Shown here piece after piece: positions 6,768 through 14,249 of a stretch of DNA of 26,512 bases. Every line of letters begins with the position of its first letter. Position 1 is the first letter of the stretch. The notes below the pieces were generated by a model. It made no database searches. It was not told the origin of the DNA and saw only the letters and a program-made list of their open reading frames with translations. A program made the translations under genes and the position numbers. The stretch comes from Fen-1077 sp050014355 (GTDB lineage: Bacteria; Chloroflexota; Dehalococcoidia; Dehalococcoidales; RBG-16-60-22), in assembly GCA_050014355.1 (NCBI GenBank), contig JBEKDL010000018.1, positions 1 through 26,512 on the forward strand, read 5' to 3'.

Positions 6768-7343
6768 CTAATGTATTCCCCAGTCTGCTTCAATCTTTTT
6801 ATATTGGCGCATAAATTGCGTCAAGAGAGCATCAGCCTCATTCAATTTGGTATTGGCGGAAAGCCGATCATTTTCATTGTTTAAACTGTTATAAGCAATT
6901 AGTGAAGTAAATGCTGACTGGTACTTATCAAAATATTGCAATAAAGTTTGATCTGCGTCCTGACAGGAATTAGGGCATTTTGTACTATTAACTACCGCAT
7001 ATAGTTGTCCTAAATTTCTCCTCATAGTAATCAATTGATCTTCCCTTTGACTACTGGCTACATTATCAATCTTTCTACCTTCAGATAATTGGCGATTAAA
7101 ATCCTCTTGAATAGTTCCCCACCAAGTCATTAACGGGCCAATATTCTGGATTACTTGGGCAATTTGAGAATGCCAAGCTATTACTTGTTCTCGTTCTATC
7201 TGTCGGTCAGCTTCTAATTTTTGTTGCTGTAATTCTTCTTTTGATGGCCCACAGCCTGTAATGTAGAATAGTCCAACGGAGAATAAAGTCATAAGGCTAA
7301 TATAGATAAATGCTCGCTGTTTCGAATGATTAAGAGTCTTCAA
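6768..7343 (-). CDS. Hypothetical lipoprotein (191 aa)
   Basis: A basic N-terminus (His-Ser-Lys-Gln-Arg), a hydrophobic core and a lipobox Tyr-Ile-Thr-Gly-Cys31 mark a lipoprotein signal peptide, so the mature protein should be membrane-anchored by a lipidated Cys31. The Lgt enzyme for this step is encoded at 20999-21817. The mature part is helical and Gln/Asn-rich, with two further cysteines in Lys-Cys-Pro-Asn-Ser-Cys that could form a disulfide. No family is recognised. The TTG start at 7343 follows AAGGGG by 5 nt. A good promoter lies just upstream. The gene is clearly more AT-rich than serS and lysS on either side, suggesting a later insertion. Confidence 0.7.
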   Translation of the reverse strand: MKTLNHSKQRAFIYISLMTLFSVGLFYITGCGPSKEELQQQKLEADRQIEREQVIAWHSQIAQVIQNIGPLMTWWGTIQEDFNRQLSEGRKIDNVASSQREDQLITMRRNLGQLYAVVNSTKCPNSCQDADQTLLQYFDKYQSAFTSLIAYNSLNNENDRLSANTKLNEADALLTQFMRQYKKIEADWGIH

Positions 7344-7366
7344 TTATCCCCTTATATGCCTGCCAA

Positions 7367-7396
7367 TTTATACACCCCTTTTGCGCTCCCTGTCAA
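7367..7396 (-). promoter_or_regulatory. Promoter of the lipoprotein gene
   Basis: On the minus strand TTGACA (7396-7391) and TATAAA (7372-7367) are separated by 18 bp, 6/6 and 5/6 matches. The predicted start is about 20 nt before the TTG. Confidence 0.6.
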
Positions 7397-7493
7397 CACC
7401 CTGTTAAACTGGAAAACACGCCTTTCCCATTGCCAGAACGTCTACAGCTCATAAGAAAGGCTATATAAGGTTTTTCGGATTAAACTCCCCTTG

Positions 7494-8975
7494 TTACTCC
7501 TTCTCTTTCATCTGCGGGAAGAGGATTACCTCCCTTATAGAAGTCTGGTTGGTTAGCAGCATGACCAGCCGGTCGATGCCGATGCCGAGGCCGCTGGTAG
7601 GCGGCAGGCCGTACTCCAGCGCGGTGAGAAAGTCCTCGTCGATGGTCCACTTTTCAGCCTCGTCGCCCAGGCGCTCTTTCATCTGCTCCTCGAAGCGCTC
7701 ACGCTGCAGGATGGGGTCGTTAAGCTCGGAGTAGGCGTTGCCCATTTCCAGGCCGCCAATATAAGGCTGAAAGCGTTCGACCACTCGTTCCTCGCCCGGT
7801 TTATTCTTGGCCAGCGGCGACATGGAGACGGGGTAGTCATAGACGAAAGCAGGCTGGATGAGCTTGGGACGCACGAAGGTCTTTAGCAGCTCATCTACGA
7901 GCTTCGCCCAGTTCTTTTGCGGGTCCACGTCTTTCATTACCGAGCGCATTTTCTCCCGCAGCCCATCAGCGGTGGGATATTTCACGAAGTCGATGCCGCT
8001 GTATTCTTTGATTACGTCGCGCAAGGTGATGCGCCGCCATGGCGGGGCCAGGTTGATGGTATCGTTGATATATTTGATTTCATGGGTGCCGAGCAACTGC
8101 TGGCTGATATAAGCTATCATCTGCTCAACCATCGCCATGACATCGGTATAGTCGGCGTAAGCCTCGTAGCTTTCCAGCAAGGTGAACTCGGGGTTGTGTT
8201 CGGTGGAAATGCCCTCGTTGCGGAAATTGCGCCCTATCTCGTAGACTTTATCGAACCCGCCGACGATTAACCGCTTGAGGTAAAGCTCCGGTGCGATGCG
8301 CAGGAAAAAGTCCCGGTCGAGGGCGTTATGGTGGGTGATGAAGGGGGTGGCCAGAGCGCCGCCGGCGGAAGGCTGCATTACGGGAGTTTCCACCTCGATA
8401 AAGCCGCGCCCATCGAGGAAGTGCCGCATAGCGCTGATAATCCGGCCGCGCGTTTTAAAGATGTCCTTGACCTCGTTATTTGCGATAAGGTCAATATAGC
8501 GCTGGCGGTAACGTATTTCCGTGTCTGAAAGACCATGCCATTTCTCCGGCAGTGGCTGGAGCGATTTCGTCAGCAGGGTGAATTTTTTCACGGAAAGCGT
8601 GGGCTCGCCGGTGCGGGTGCGCATTAAAGTACCTTCCGTACCGATGAAATCGCCGATATCCAGGTCTTTGAACAGCTCCTGGTCGGCCTCGCTGAAGCTG
8701 GCGCTCTGGATGAACAGCTGTATCTTGCCTTCGCCGTCGCGGATATCGAGGAAGGAGGCCTTGCCCATTTTCCTTATGGCGGTGATGCGACCGGCCAGAC
8801 TGACCGGCCCGGAGGCTTTCGCTTTGCCGGTTTCCCGGGCTTCCAGCTCCGCGATGGCCTGCGCCGTAGTGTGTGAGTGCGGGTAGCGGTGCGTATAGGG
8901 GTCGATGCCGCGGGCGCGCAGACGCTCCAGTTTCTGTTTTCTCTGTTCGTTGATGCTATCTATTCTCGTCGACAT
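7494..8975 (-). CDS. lysS: Lysyl-tRNA synthetase, class II
   Basis: The 493-residue enzyme attaches lysine to tRNA-Lys. An N-terminal helical region is followed by an OB-fold anticodon-binding domain (residues about 58-150, with Gly-Arg-Ile-Thr-Ala-Ile-Arg-Lys-Met-Gly-Lys-Ala-Ser-Phe). The class II catalytic core has motif 2 as Arg-Asn-Phe-Arg-Asn-Glu-Gly-Ile-Ser with His-Asn-Pro-Glu-Phe-Thr, and motif 3 as Gly-Leu-Gly-Ile-Gly-Ile-Asp-Arg-Leu. Length is normal for bacterial LysS. No strong ribosome-binding site precedes the ATG. It lies 63 bp after recO on the same strand and is probably part of the same transcript. Confidence 0.97.
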   Translation of the reverse strand: MSTRIDSINEQRKQKLERLRARGIDPYTHRYPHSHTTAQAIAELEARETGKAKASGPVSLAGRITAIRKMGKASFLDIRDGEGKIQLFIQSASFSEADQELFKDLDIGDFIGTEGTLMRTRTGEPTLSVKKFTLLTKSLQPLPEKWHGLSDTEIRYRQRYIDLIANNEVKDIFKTRGRIISAMRHFLDGRGFIEVETPVMQPSAGGALATPFITHHNALDRDFFLRIAPELYLKRLIVGGFDKVYEIGRNFRNEGISTEHNPEFTLLESYEAYADYTDVMAMVEQMIAYISQQLLGTHEIKYINDTINLAPPWRRITLRDVIKEYSGIDFVKYPTADGLREKMRSVMKDVDPQKNWAKLVDELLKTFVRPKLIQPAFVYDYPVSMSPLAKNKPGEERVVERFQPYIGGLEMGNAYSELNDPILQRERFEEQMKERLGDEAEKWTIDEDFLTALEYGLPPTSGLGIGIDRLVMLLTNQTSIREVILFPQMKEKE

Positions 8976-9038
8976 ATTATCATATTATATGTTATCCGTA
9001 TGCGGGGGGTAAAGGGGAGGATGGCAGCAACGTTAATG

Positions 9039-9806
9039 TTAGCGAAGCTGTTCCCGCAGTTCCTCCAGCCAGGCGGCGCTTTTGACCTCTCTTTCGAGGA
9101 GGTGCTTGAGGTAGCCGCTGATGACGCTCTCCAGCTCGCGGGCAAGCTCCGGTTCTATTTTAACGCGGCAGGCGGCGGAGTAATCGTCGCCCTGGAGCAG
9201 TCGGAGCACTTTCTGCGCGTTAATTGAGAGAGGATAGGAAAATGCTTGGCCGGCCGGGGCGCAGGAGGGGCAGAGCATACCGCCTGCGGCGGCGCTGAAG
9301 GAATTAGAAACTGGCTCCAGCGCCTTATGGCAGGCGACGCACTCCCGGAGCTGCGGGCGGTAGCCGGCGCATTCGAGGAGGTGCAGCTCGAAATAGTGCA
9401 GGGTGAGCTCTTTGTTATTTTCTTCACACAGTCTTTGCAGGGTCTCGATGGTCAGCTGGAAGAGCGCCCGGTTTTCCTGGTGTTCGGCGGTGAATTGGTT
9501 GACCAGCTCGGCGACGTAGAGCCCGCAGGAGGTCAGCCAGAGGTCGCTTTTAAGGGGGAGAAAGGCGTCGATGGTCTGGGCGCCGGTGATGGTATCAAGG
9601 TTGCGCCCGCGCGAGAAGGCCACCTCGCTGTAGGTGAGGAGTTCCAGGTGCCCGGCCATCTTGCTCTTGGTCTTGCGCAGGCTTTTAGCAAAGCCCTGGA
9701 TTTTCCCGAGGCGGGGGGTAAAGAAAGTGAGAATGCTATCCGCCTCTCCCAGCTTCGTCTTCCGGATAACGATTGCTTCGGTCTTATACTCACGAGGGTC
9801 TGACAT
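9039..9806 (-). CDS. recO: DNA repair protein RecO
   Basis: RecO works with RecF and RecR to load RecA on gaps coated with single-strand-binding protein. The 255-residue product has an N-terminal OB fold (Tyr-Lys-Thr-Glu-Ala-Ile-Val-Ile-Arg-Lys-Thr-Lys-Leu-Gly-Glu-Ala-Asp), then the helical domain. A zinc site is formed by Cys156-x2-Cys159 and Cys179-x2-Cys182, as in Gram-positive-type RecO. GAGGT lies about 14 nt before the ATG. Its partner recR is directly upstream on the same strand across a 220-bp hairpin-rich spacer. Confidence 0.95.
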   Translation of the reverse strand: MSDPREYKTEAIVIRKTKLGEADSILTFFTPRLGKIQGFAKSLRKTKSKMAGHLELLTYSEVAFSRGRNLDTITGAQTIDAFLPLKSDLWLTSCGLYVAELVNQFTAEHQENRALFQLTIETLQRLCEENNKELTLHYFELHLLECAGYRPQLRECVACHKALEPVSNSFSAAAGGMLCPSCAPAGQAFSYPLSINAQKVLRLLQGDDYSAACRVKIEPELARELESVISGYLKHLLEREVKSAAWLEELREQLR

Positions 9807-9831
9807 GGTAAATTATTAACCTCACCCCCTG

Positions 9832-10005
9832 TTTCCCCCTCTCCTTACGAGGCTGGAAGAAGGAGAGGGGGAAATTAGGGAAGAGGGGCTTCGCCCCTCT
9901 TAAACGCCCCATAAGGGTACACTAAGTATAGGGGAGAGCATGAGAGGGGTGCAACCTCTCTAAAAAAATTCCCCCTTCCCTTCATCAATACCCAAGGGAA
10001 GGGGG
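9832..10005. repeat. Cluster of four GC-rich hairpins between recR and recO
   Basis: Four inverted repeats stand side by side: 9832-9846/9860-9874 (15-bp perfect stem), 9881-9889/9893-9901 (9 bp, 3-nt loop), 9942-9947/9955-9960 (6 bp), and 9971-9982/9994-10005 (12 bp perfect). The stems are runs of C and T pairing with G and A. None is followed by a clear T tract on either strand, so they look more like REP- or MITE-type intergenic repeats, or RNA-stabilising structures, than terminators. A similar stem occurs at 19497-19523. Confidence 0.7.
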
Positions 10006-10027
10006 AGGGGGATAGGTCACAAGTTAC

Positions 10028-10639
10028 TTAATACTCCTGCCGTCCCTCCAGAGCTCTCGTAAGCGTCATATCGTCGGCGTACTCCAGCTCCGTGCCGAAG
10101 GGCAGCCCGCGGGCGAGGCGCGTGACCCTGATGCCGAGGGGGGCGATGGCGCGCGAGAGGTACATGGCCGTCTGCTCTCCCTCCATGTTGGTATTGGTGG
10201 CCAGGATGACCTCTTTCACGGTGTTGTTCTGGAGACGGGCAAGGAGCTCCTTTATCCTGATATCGTTAGCGCCGACGCCCTCGGTTGGTGAGATGGCGCC
10301 GTGGAGGACGTGGTAAAGCCCTTTATAGACGCCCGTGTGCTCTAAAGCGATGATGTCCTGCGGCTGCTCCACGATGCACACCTGACTTATTTCGCGCTGG
10401 GGGTTGCGGCAGACAGGGCAGGGGTCGGACTCGGTCACGTTGCAGCAGACGGAGCAGAGGTTGATTCTCTGCTTCAAAGACAAAAGCGCCTCGGCGAGGG
10501 CTTTGGCCTGCTCATCGTTAGAGCGCAGGAGGTAAAAAGTAATGCGCTGGGCGCTCTTGGGCCCGATGCCCGGCAGCCTGGCAAACTCCTGTACCAGCTT
10601 GCCGATGGTATCGGTAGCGGGAACGAGTTCGTGTTTCAA
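10028..10639 (-). CDS. recR: Recombination mediator RecR
   Basis: The 203-residue protein has every RecR landmark. There is a helix-hairpin-helix near Arg21-Leu-Pro-Gly-Ile-Gly-Pro-Lys-Ser-Ala. A zinc finger is made of Cys62-x2-Cys65 and Cys74-x2-Cys77. The Toprim domain begins Cys-Ile-Val-Glu-Gln-Pro-Gln-Asp. The C-terminal part has Thr-Arg-Leu-Ala-Arg-Gly-Leu-Pro-Phe-Gly-Thr-Glu-Leu-Glu-Tyr-Ala-Asp. The start is TTG at 10639, supported by AGGAG 7 nt upstream. In many bacteria dnaX, ybaB and recR are adjacent. Here a four-helix-bundle gene is inserted between ybaB and recR. Confidence 0.96.
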   Translation of the reverse strand: MKHELVPATDTIGKLVQEFARLPGIGPKSAQRITFYLLRSNDEQAKALAEALLSLKQRINLCSVCCNVTESDPCPVCRNPQREISQVCIVEQPQDIIALEHTGVYKGLYHVLHGAISPTEGVGANDIRIKELLARLQNNTVKEVILATNTNMEGEQTAMYLSRAIAPLGIRVTRLARGLPFGTELEYADDMTLTRALEGRQEY

Positions 10640-10649
10640 AAGGTGCTCC

Positions 10650-10686
10650 TTAAGTTAAAAGTGAAATGTCAAAAGTCAAAACTATA
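10650..10686 (+). repeat. Left 37-bp inverted repeat
   Basis: It pairs with 11061-11097 at 32 of 37 positions and lies between the recR start and the four-helix-bundle stop. It is itself made of reiterated AAAAGTNAAA-like units. Confidence 0.7.
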
Positions 10687-10695
10687 AGTAAAAAG

Positions 10696-11100
10696 TTACA
10701 ACTTATTCTTGTTTTTCAAAGTAATCAGGCTGGCAGCTATCATTTTCGTTAATTCATCAGTTTCTTTCAATAGATATTTCAAATCTGTTCCATCAATATT
10801 AAGCGCATCTTGCATCAGTCCCAGCCAATAAGTGGTCTCATTGGCGGACTTCAATGCTATTTCGTAAAATCGGATGAAATCCTTTCTCGAACTCGCGGAT
10901 TTTGCTTCAATTACATTGGCGCCAATACTTGTCGCTGAACGTAACAATTGATTGGAAATAACCCAGTTAATACGCTTTTCTGGTAGAGAATCGATAAATT
11001 TAATAGTCTTTATCGAATAATGATAGCAACGTTCCTTTAGCTCACTTTTACCTTTTGAGCTATAGTTTTGACTTTTAACTTTTGAGTTTTGACTTAACAT
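10696..11100 (-). CDS. Four-helix bundle protein (23S rRNA intervening-sequence / S23 family)
   Basis: The 134-residue protein matches the S23 / TIGR02436 pattern. After a low-complexity start it reads Leu-Lys-Glu-Arg-Cys-Tyr, then Leu-Leu-Arg-Ser-Ala-Thr-Ser-Ile-Gly-Ala-Asn-Val-Ile-Glu-Ala. Next come Ser-Arg-Lys-Asp-Phe-Ile-Arg-Phe-Tyr-Glu-Ile-Ala-Leu-Lys-Ser-Ala-Asn-Glu-Thr, Tyr-Trp-Leu, and a final helix. Members form pentamers. They occur in intervening sequences of 23S rRNA genes, as avd accessory genes of diversity-generating retroelements, and alone; their function is unclear. The ATG directly abuts the ybaB stop codon. Residues 2-13 come from the inverted repeat, so the true start may be later (no internal Met early on). 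AT-rich compared with its neighbours. Confidence 0.88.
   Translation of the reverse strand: MLSQNSKVKSQNYSSKGKSELKERCYHYSIKTIKFIDSLPEKRINWVISNQLLRSATSIGANVIEAKSASSRKDFIRFYEIALKSANETTYWLGLMQDALNIDGTDLKYLLKETDELTKMIAASLITLKNKNKL
11061..11097 (-). repeat. Right 37-bp inverted repeat, overlapping the start of the four-helix-bundle gene
   Basis: It is the partner of 10650-10686. It encodes residues 2 to about 13 of the four-helix-bundle protein (rich in Ser, Lys, Gln and Asn), so the repeat is translated. Confidence 0.7.
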
Positions 11101-11406
11101 CTACGTCAGCCCCGGTATCTTTAATCCCCCCGTCAGGCCGCCCATCTTTTTCGCGGCGGCTTCCTGCGCTGCGGCTTGCGCCTCTTTCACCGCGGTTAGC
11201 ACCAGGTCCTCAAGCATCTGGACATCTTCTTTATTCAGTACATCCGGAGAAATCTTGACCGATTGTATCTGCTGTTGGCCGTTCATCGTAACTTTAACCG
11301 CCCCGCCCCCGGAGCTCGCCTCCACAGTGAGGCTGGCCAGCTCCTCCTGCGCTTTAAGAAGCTGCGCCTGGAGCTTCTGGGCCTGCTGCATCATAAACCT
11401 GTTCAT
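11101..11406 (-). CDS. ybaB: YbaB/EbfC-family nucleoid-associated protein
   Basis: The 101-residue protein is a small dimeric DNA-binding protein that coats or bends DNA. It has the family pattern: N-terminal helix Met-Met-Gln-Gln-Ala-Gln-Lys-Leu-Gln, then Val-Glu-Ala-Ser-Ser-Gly-Gly-Gly-Ala-Val-Lys-Val-Thr-Met-Asn-Gly, then Val-Lys-Ile-Ser-Pro-Asp-Val-Leu, and a C-terminal helix rich in Ala/Glu ending with a Gly-Gly-Leu tail. Its ATG overlaps the dnaX stop (ATGA), a conserved operon arrangement that links it to DNA replication and repair. Confidence 0.95.
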   Translation of the reverse strand: MNRFMMQQAQKLQAQLLKAQEELASLTVEASSGGGAVKVTMNGQQQIQSVKISPDVLNKEDVQMLEDLVLTAVKEAQAAAQEAAAKKMGGLTGGLKIPGLT

Positions 11407-13049
11407 TTTCCCTCCGCATCATCAATGACCTGGGCGCCCATGTTCAAAGCCGCCTTCACCAGGTGGTTGTTCTCATGCTCATAGACGCAGCGTACCTTAC
11501 AGGGCCGCCCCATGAAACTGCTGACGATTTTATCGGCGGTCTTTTGATTATCGAGAGAATCCATTTTTTCCTTGTGATAAGAATATCTAAATTCCACGAC
11601 CAGTATGTCCTCTTTAATTTCCTTGGGTCGGGCGCTGCGCAATAGGGCGGCGGCCGGGGTCTTGCCCAGGCCATCGGGCGAATCGCTGATAATTTTGCTC
11701 CATTGCGCTTGCAGCTGCTCGATGGCGCTTCCGGCGGCCAGCGGGCTATCAACATGGGCTGCAGCTTTAGAAACAGGTTCCGCCTTAACGCTCGCGGGTT
11801 TTACTGCCGGCGGCGCCGGTTCGGATGGCTTTTTCTCCACGGGCCGGGCAGTTACCTTAAGCGCGGGAGAGGATACGGTCGCTTTAGCGGTGGAAACCGG
11901 CGGTGAAGCTATCGGGTTCGTTTTTCTAGTGACCGGCTCGGATTCTGGCGGACGTGCGCGTTCTGGTTTTTCTTCATCGGGCAGAGTGCTGTCCACCAGC
12001 GCCAGCTCCAGTGGCAGAGTAGAGTAGTTATCTAGGCTGATGTCCATCTGGCCGAAGCGCTTGACGGCTTTCAGCGCTTGAGCGGTAGAGGCTTTAGTGG
12101 CCAGTTCCTTGAGCTCCTTGACATCATCGGCGGTAAGCTCCAGGGAATCGGACGAGCCGGTCTTGACGAGGAGCAGCAGCCGTAAATATTCCACGATATC
12201 CCGGTTGAACTGGCGCAGGTCGAGGCCGTCGCTATTGACATTGTTAATCGTAGCCACCCCAGCGGCGACATCCCTGTTGACGATGTGCTTCACCAGTTCC
12301 CTGGCGCGCTGGTCGCCGGAGATACCGAGCATCGCCTGCACCTGCGGGAGTTTGATATCGTTGCCATAATAGGTATTAAGCTGCTGGAGGAGGTTCAGGG
12401 CATCTCGCAAACTGCCGGTGGCCGCGCGGGCGATGAGCTTGAGCGCCTCGCTATCGATTTTAATACCTTCGCTCTGGCAGACGCGGGACAGCGCGTTTAC
12501 CATGTTGGCCAGTGTATGGCGGTGGAAATCGAAGCGCTGGCAGCGCGAAAGGATGGTTGGCAGGAGCTTATGGGCTTCGGTGGTGGCCAGGATAAAGACG
12601 ACGTGCGGCGGCGGCTCCTCCAGGGTTTTCAGCAGGGCGTTCGAAGCTTCCTTGGTGAGCATATGGACTTCATCGATGATGTAGACCTTGCGGCGCGCCA
12701 TGTTGGGGGCATAGTTGACCTTTTCCCGCAGGTCCCTGATTTCATCGATGCCGCGGTTGCTGGCGGCGTCCACCTCGATAACGTCCAGTGCCCGGCCTTC
12801 GGTGATGGCCTGGCACATGGAGCAGGTGTTGCATGGTTCGCCCTTGCCGTTGGTCAGGCAGTTGATGGCCTTGGCCAGGGCGCGCGCGGTAGACGTCTTA
12901 CCCGTGCCGCGGGGGCCGCAAAAGAGGTAGGCGTGCGAGACGCGCTCGTTGGCCAGAGCGTTGAGGAGGGTACGTGTCACGTGCTCCTGCCCGACGACAT
13001 CGGCCAGCGATTGAGGCCGCCACTTGCGATAAAATACTTGAGAAGCCAT
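11403..13049 (-). CDS. dnaX: DNA polymerase III subunit gamma/tau
   Basis: The 548-residue clamp-loader ATPase begins Tyr-Arg-Lys-Trp-Arg-Pro-Gln-Ser-Leu-Ala-Asp-Val-Val-Gly-Gln. Walker A is Gly45-Pro-Arg-Gly-Thr-Gly-Lys-Thr. A zinc module is made by Cys64, Cys73, Cys76 and Cys79. Walker B is Ile-Ile-Asp-Glu-Val-His-Met-Leu, and the sensor 1 region has Phe-Ile-Leu-Ala-Thr-Thr. Domain III follows, then a Pro/Ala/Lys-rich linker (about 355-435) and a C-terminal domain. I see no slippery A-run with a following hairpin like that which makes gamma in E. coli. It precedes ybaB with a 4-bp overlap. Confidence 0.97.
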   Translation of the reverse strand: MASQVFYRKWRPQSLADVVGQEHVTRTLLNALANERVSHAYLFCGPRGTGKTSTARALAKAINCLTNGKGEPCNTCSMCQAITEGRALDVIEVDAASNRGIDEIRDLREKVNYAPNMARRKVYIIDEVHMLTKEASNALLKTLEEPPPHVVFILATTEAHKLLPTILSRCQRFDFHRHTLANMVNALSRVCQSEGIKIDSEALKLIARAATGSLRDALNLLQQLNTYYGNDIKLPQVQAMLGISGDQRARELVKHIVNRDVAAGVATINNVNSDGLDLRQFNRDIVEYLRLLLLVKTGSSDSLELTADDVKELKELATKASTAQALKAVKRFGQMDISLDNYSTLPLELALVDSTLPDEEKPERARPPESEPVTRKTNPIASPPVSTAKATVSSPALKVTARPVEKKPSEPAPPAVKPASVKAEPVSKAAAHVDSPLAAGSAIEQLQAQWSKIISDSPDGLGKTPAAALLRSARPKEIKEDILVVEFRYSYHKEKMDSLDNQKTADKIVSSFMGRPCKVRCVYEHENNHLVKAALNMGAQVIDDAEGK

Positions 13050-13112
13050 TTTTCTTTCGCCCTTATTATACCCTAAAACGGGATGTTTCCCAAGAAATCC
13101 GGCTAATTTATT

Positions 13113-13805
13113 TTACTTAACGACAGCGCACGGAAACACGGCACTTTGTACTACCGTTTTCTCTGGATTCAGGGCGCAGCCCTCACACAAAGGGCGTTTG
13201 CGGCAGTGCTCTTTGCCCAGCTTGACCAGTAGGGCGTGGTACTCATTAAAGAGCGATACTTCAGGCGGCAGGTGGGACATGAAAAGCGCCTGGTAAGCGG
13301 CATAGTTTTTCACTTTGGGTGCCAGTCCGAGGCGGTCGATAATGCGGTGTGTGTAGGCGTCGATGACGAAAACGGGCCTGTTGCCGGCATAGAGAATAAT
13401 CGAGTCGGCGGTCTCCTCACCGATGCCGTAGACCTGCAATAGCTGATGTCGTACATCGCTAATTTCACCTGAAAAGAGCTTTTGCAGGCTATCGCCGTGT
13501 TGCTCACCGAACCAGTTTATAAAGGCCTTAATCTTCCGCGCCTTGACATTGTAGTAGCCGCAGGGGTGAATCAGCGCGGCTAGTTCTGCTTCGGGTAAAA
13601 GGCGCAGCGTTCGGGGGGAGAGTTTGCCGGCGGCCTTAAGATTGGTGATAGCTTTATCTACGTTCGTCCAGGCGGTGGACTGCGTGAGAATGGCGCCCAC
13701 GATTACCTCGAAAGGCTCTTCCGCCGGCCACCAGTGCTGCGGGCCGAAGCGCTTAAAGAGTTTTTGATAGATGTCCGGGAGTACTTTATTCAGTGCTTCG
13801 TCCAT
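13113..13805 (-). CDS. Endonuclease III-related HhH-GPD DNA glycosylase
   Basis: The 230-residue protein is an HhH-GPD base-excision glycosylase. The N-terminal part has Trp-Trp-Pro, then Phe-Glu-Val-Ile-Val-Gly-Ala-Ile-Leu-Thr-Gln-Ser-Thr. The hairpin reads Tyr126-Gly-Ile-Gly-Glu-Glu-Thr-Ala-Asp, and the catalytic aspartate is D149 in Val-Ile-Asp-Ala-Tyr-Thr-His-Arg. The lysine that Endonuclease III uses for lyase chemistry is Glu131 here, so it should be a monofunctional glycosylase, in the manner of the MagIII-like group (3-methyladenine). Four C-terminal cysteines (201, 207, 210, 226) suggest an iron-sulfur cluster with altered spacing. It overlaps the trmO-like gene by 16 bp. Confidence 0.88.
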   Translation of the reverse strand: MDEALNKVLPDIYQKLFKRFGPQHWWPAEEPFEVIVGAILTQSTAWTNVDKAITNLKAAGKLSPRTLRLLPEAELAALIHPCGYYNVKARKIKAFINWFGEQHGDSLQKLFSGEISDVRHQLLQVYGIGEETADSIILYAGNRPVFVIDAYTHRIIDRLGLAPKVKNYAAYQALFMSHLPPEVSLFNEYHALLVKLGKEHCRKRPLCEGCALNPEKTVVQSAVFPCAVVK

Positions 13806-14248
13806 AACGGCGCCCTGGCGTTTTCCACAGAGTCCAGCCCCGGGATATAGGGCTTGATGTCCAGTACCGGTGAGCCATCGAGAGCGTCCAGCCCATCCAC
13901 GGTCAGCACGTTGCCTTCGCGCTTTAACAGCCTGACGGTAGACTTGCCGATGGGATTGGGGCGGTCAGGAGAGCGGCTGGCGAAGACGCCTACCTGGTGG
14001 GGATGGGCGTGGTGGCGGGGGTAGACCTTCATGGGCGCCGGCCGGTGTGATTTATGTATCCAGTAGATGACGATGATATGAGAAAACTCATCGAGGTTAT
14101 CCAGGCCTTCGGCAAGGCTGCTATCGATTTCGATAGTGGCGGTGGCCAGCGCGGTATGGCCTTTTTCCCGCTCCTTTATTTCGCTGTGGACGGTGCCGAT
14201 AGGTTTAAGGTTTATTTCCGGTAGTTCACTGACCATATACCAGCGCAT
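13790..14248 (-). CDS. TrmO/TsaA-family tRNA (N6-threonylcarbamoyladenosine) methyltransferase-like protein
   Basis: The 152-residue protein has the TsaA-like beta-barrel pattern. It has Lys-Pro-Ile-Gly-Thr-Val-His-Ser near the start and Leu-Asp-Glu-Phe-Ser-His-Ile-Ile-Val in the middle. The family signature Val-Phe-Ala-Ser-Arg-Ser-Pro-Asp-Arg-Pro-Asn-Pro-Ile-Gly lies at residues about 88-101. TrmO methylates t6A37 in tRNAs using S-adenosylmethionine, but many short archaeal and bacterial members are unproven. The ATG at 14248 lies 1 nt after the stop of the upstream gene; a second Met (codon 5) is an alternative start. It is tightly linked to the genes on both sides. Confidence 0.88.
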   Translation of the reverse strand: MRWYMVSELPEINLKPIGTVHSEIKEREKGHTALATATIEIDSSLAEGLDNLDEFSHIIVIYWIHKSHRPAPMKVYPRHHAHPHQVGVFASRSPDRPNPIGKSTVRLLKREGNVLTVDGLDALDGSPVLDIKPYIPGLDSVENARAPLWTKH

Positions 14249-14249
14249 T

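Larger units (their letters stand above)
10650..11097. mobile_element. Putative insertion unit: four-helix-bundle gene bounded by 37-bp inverted repeats
   Basis: The segment at 10650-10686 and the reverse complement of 11061-11097 match at 32 of 37 positions, with a perfect 16-bp core (AAAAGTCAAAACTATA). Both ends begin TTAAG. The unit contains essentially only the four-helix-bundle gene and splits the ybaB-recR pair. There is no transposase, so movement would need help from elsewhere. It could also be a paired repeat that folds the RNA. I infer mobility from the repeat, the gene family and the split neighbours. Confidence 0.5.

Noticed and set aside
9246..9803. A 185-codon plus-strand frame opposite recO.
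   Set aside because: It is an antisense shadow with Gly/Ala/Glu-rich composition and no recognisable motif; recO is well supported.
9881..9901. Intrinsic terminator between recR and recO.
   Set aside because: The stem is good but no T run follows on either strand.
11900..12000. Possible programmed frameshift in dnaX to make the short gamma form.
   Set aside because: Only a run of five A is seen in the linker, with no slippery heptamer or following hairpin.
12285..13076. A 263-codon plus-strand frame opposite dnaX.
   Set aside because: It is antisense to a clear dnaX with all motifs, has no own signals, and reflects codon bias of the GC-rich gene.
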